Part shown: positions 5,147-5,625 of the stretch, one piece after another | Layout: each line of letters begins with the position of its first letter | Numbering within the stretch: the stretch's first letter is position 1 | Assembly: GCA_937925895.1 (NCBI GenBank) | Contig: CALANC010000202.1 | Coordinates: 1 to 5,625, forward strand | Direction: 5' to 3' | Length of the DNA: 5,625 nt | Source of the DNA: an uncultured Desulfobacterales bacterium | Lineage (GTDB): Bacteria; Desulfobacterota; Desulfobacteria; Desulfobacterales; UBA11574 | Position numbers and translations under genes: made by a program | The notes under the pieces: model-generated | Told to the model about the DNA's origin: nothing | Databases searched by the model: none | The model's input: only the letters and a program-made list of their open reading frames with translations

Positions 5147-5625
5147 TACCATCCTCCGATAGAAGCCATTAAAAACAATCCCGCTTCGGTTAATTCCGTC
5201 ATGGCGCCCAGCATATCACCCGTGATGCATCCCATCCGCTTCCTATAGAAAAAAAGAATTGAACCGATGATGATCGCAAAGGCCAGGTTCAGCCAGAGTG
5301 CCTTTAGTCCTAAGAGCAAAGAAAGGCCGATGGGCAAGAGCAGGCCCCCAAAGTGCCGCCATGATAATTTTGCATGAAAAAAGGGTTTGCCGGTGCCGTC
5401 AGGCCGACCGTAAGGCAAATAGCGCATACCAAACAGAATTCCGGCTCTGGCATAGGCCGGAACAATGATCAAAAAAATACTGCGATTGTAACTTAGGCTT
5501 GCAATACCGCCCCATTTTATTGCCAATCCGAATAAAATCGCTACCAAACCCATGGTTCCGATGCGGCTGTCTTTCATGATCTCAAGCGCTTTATCCCGGG
5601 GATGCGGTCCCAAAAGACCGTCGGC
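5146..5625 (-). CDS. cobS: Adenosylcobinamide-GDP ribazoletransferase (cobalamin synthase), C-terminal part
   Basis: The N-terminus lies beyond the right edge; 159 residues are visible, in frame to the last base. CobS is a membrane enzyme that condenses adenosylcobinamide-GDP with alpha-ribazole (phosphate) to give adenosylcobalamin (phosphate). The visible start, ADGLLG followed by HPRDKALEIMKDSRIGTMG, is the conserved Asp-rich active-site region of the family (…ADGLxG…R…ALEIMKDSRIG). Several hydrophobic helices follow, then the typical C-terminal block GCITGDMLGAMTELTEAG. The stop TAA (5148-5146) shares its last base with the cobD ATG, and the cobD ribosome site lies inside the last cobS codons, so the two are translationally coupled. 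Any promoter or cobalamin riboswitch of this operon must lie to the right of the window. Confidence 0.93.
   Translation of the reverse strand, partial: ADGLLGPHPRDKALEIMKDSRIGTMGLVAILFGLAIKWGGIASLSYNRSIFLIIVPAYARAGILFGMRYLPYGRPDGTGKPFFHAKLSWRHFGGLLLPIGLSLLLGLKALWLNLAFAIIIGSILFFYRKRMGCITGDMLGAMTELTEAGLFLMASIGGW
5153..5157 (-). promoter_or_regulatory. Ribosome binding site that decides the cobD start
   Basis: On the minus strand the order is GGAGG-ATGGTA-ATG. The first ATG (5152) touches the GGAGG and has no spacing; the second (5146) has an ideal six-base spacing and overlaps the cobS stop as TAATG. The protein therefore most likely starts MLHGHGGN. Confidence 0.75.

Noticed and set aside
5147..5152. 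Upstream ATG at 5152 as the cobD start
   Set aside because: It directly abuts GGAGG with no spacer, whereas ATG 5146 has a six-base spacer and a TAATG overlap with cobS.

Overview
The window looks like a piece of an anaerobic, respiring bacterial chromosome, most plausibly a sulfate-reducing Desulfobacterota (Desulfobacterales-like). The basis is an iron-sulfur protein of the HdrD/DsrK/TmcB type beside a NarI/DsrM-like membrane cytochrome b subunit, a pairing typical of those organisms, plus a late cobalamin-assembly operon. The taxonomic call is inference from gene content only.

Layout from left to right. Positions 1-296 (minus strand) hold the N-terminus of a sodium:solute symporter that runs off the left edge. 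Positions 297-601 are a divergent control region with three copies of one 15-bp dyad (TACYAC-N3-GTGGTA), likely operators for a single regulator acting on both sides. Positions 602-3011 (plus) are a three-gene operon: a two-CCG-domain Fe-S protein, an 83-residue four-cysteine protein I do not recognise, and a membrane cytochrome-b-like subunit. Positions 3057-5625 (minus) are a tightly coupled cobalamin operon, cobS (N-terminus beyond the right edge) - cobD (threonine-phosphate decarboxylase) - cbiB, with both gene junctions being TAATG stop/start overlaps. The two operons converge with only 45 bp between their stop codons, and I see no clear terminator there.

How the genes may work together. 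The plus-strand operon probably encodes a small membrane-bound electron-transfer complex. The membrane subunit would exchange electrons with the quinone pool or a periplasmic donor, and the cytoplasmic CCG protein would carry out thiol/disulfide-type two-electron chemistry. The shared operators suggest that it is expressed together with uptake of the symporter's substrate. The cobalamin genes make the aminopropanol linker precursor (CobD), attach it to the corrin ring (CbiB) and add the lower-ligand nucleoside (CobS). They appear to be a separate housekeeping unit.

The points most worth a second look are the triple operator, the unrecognised small cysteine protein between the two respiratory subunits, and the complete absence of histidine from the first four helices of the cytochrome-b-like subunit. 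That last feature should prevent the usual two bis-histidine hemes.
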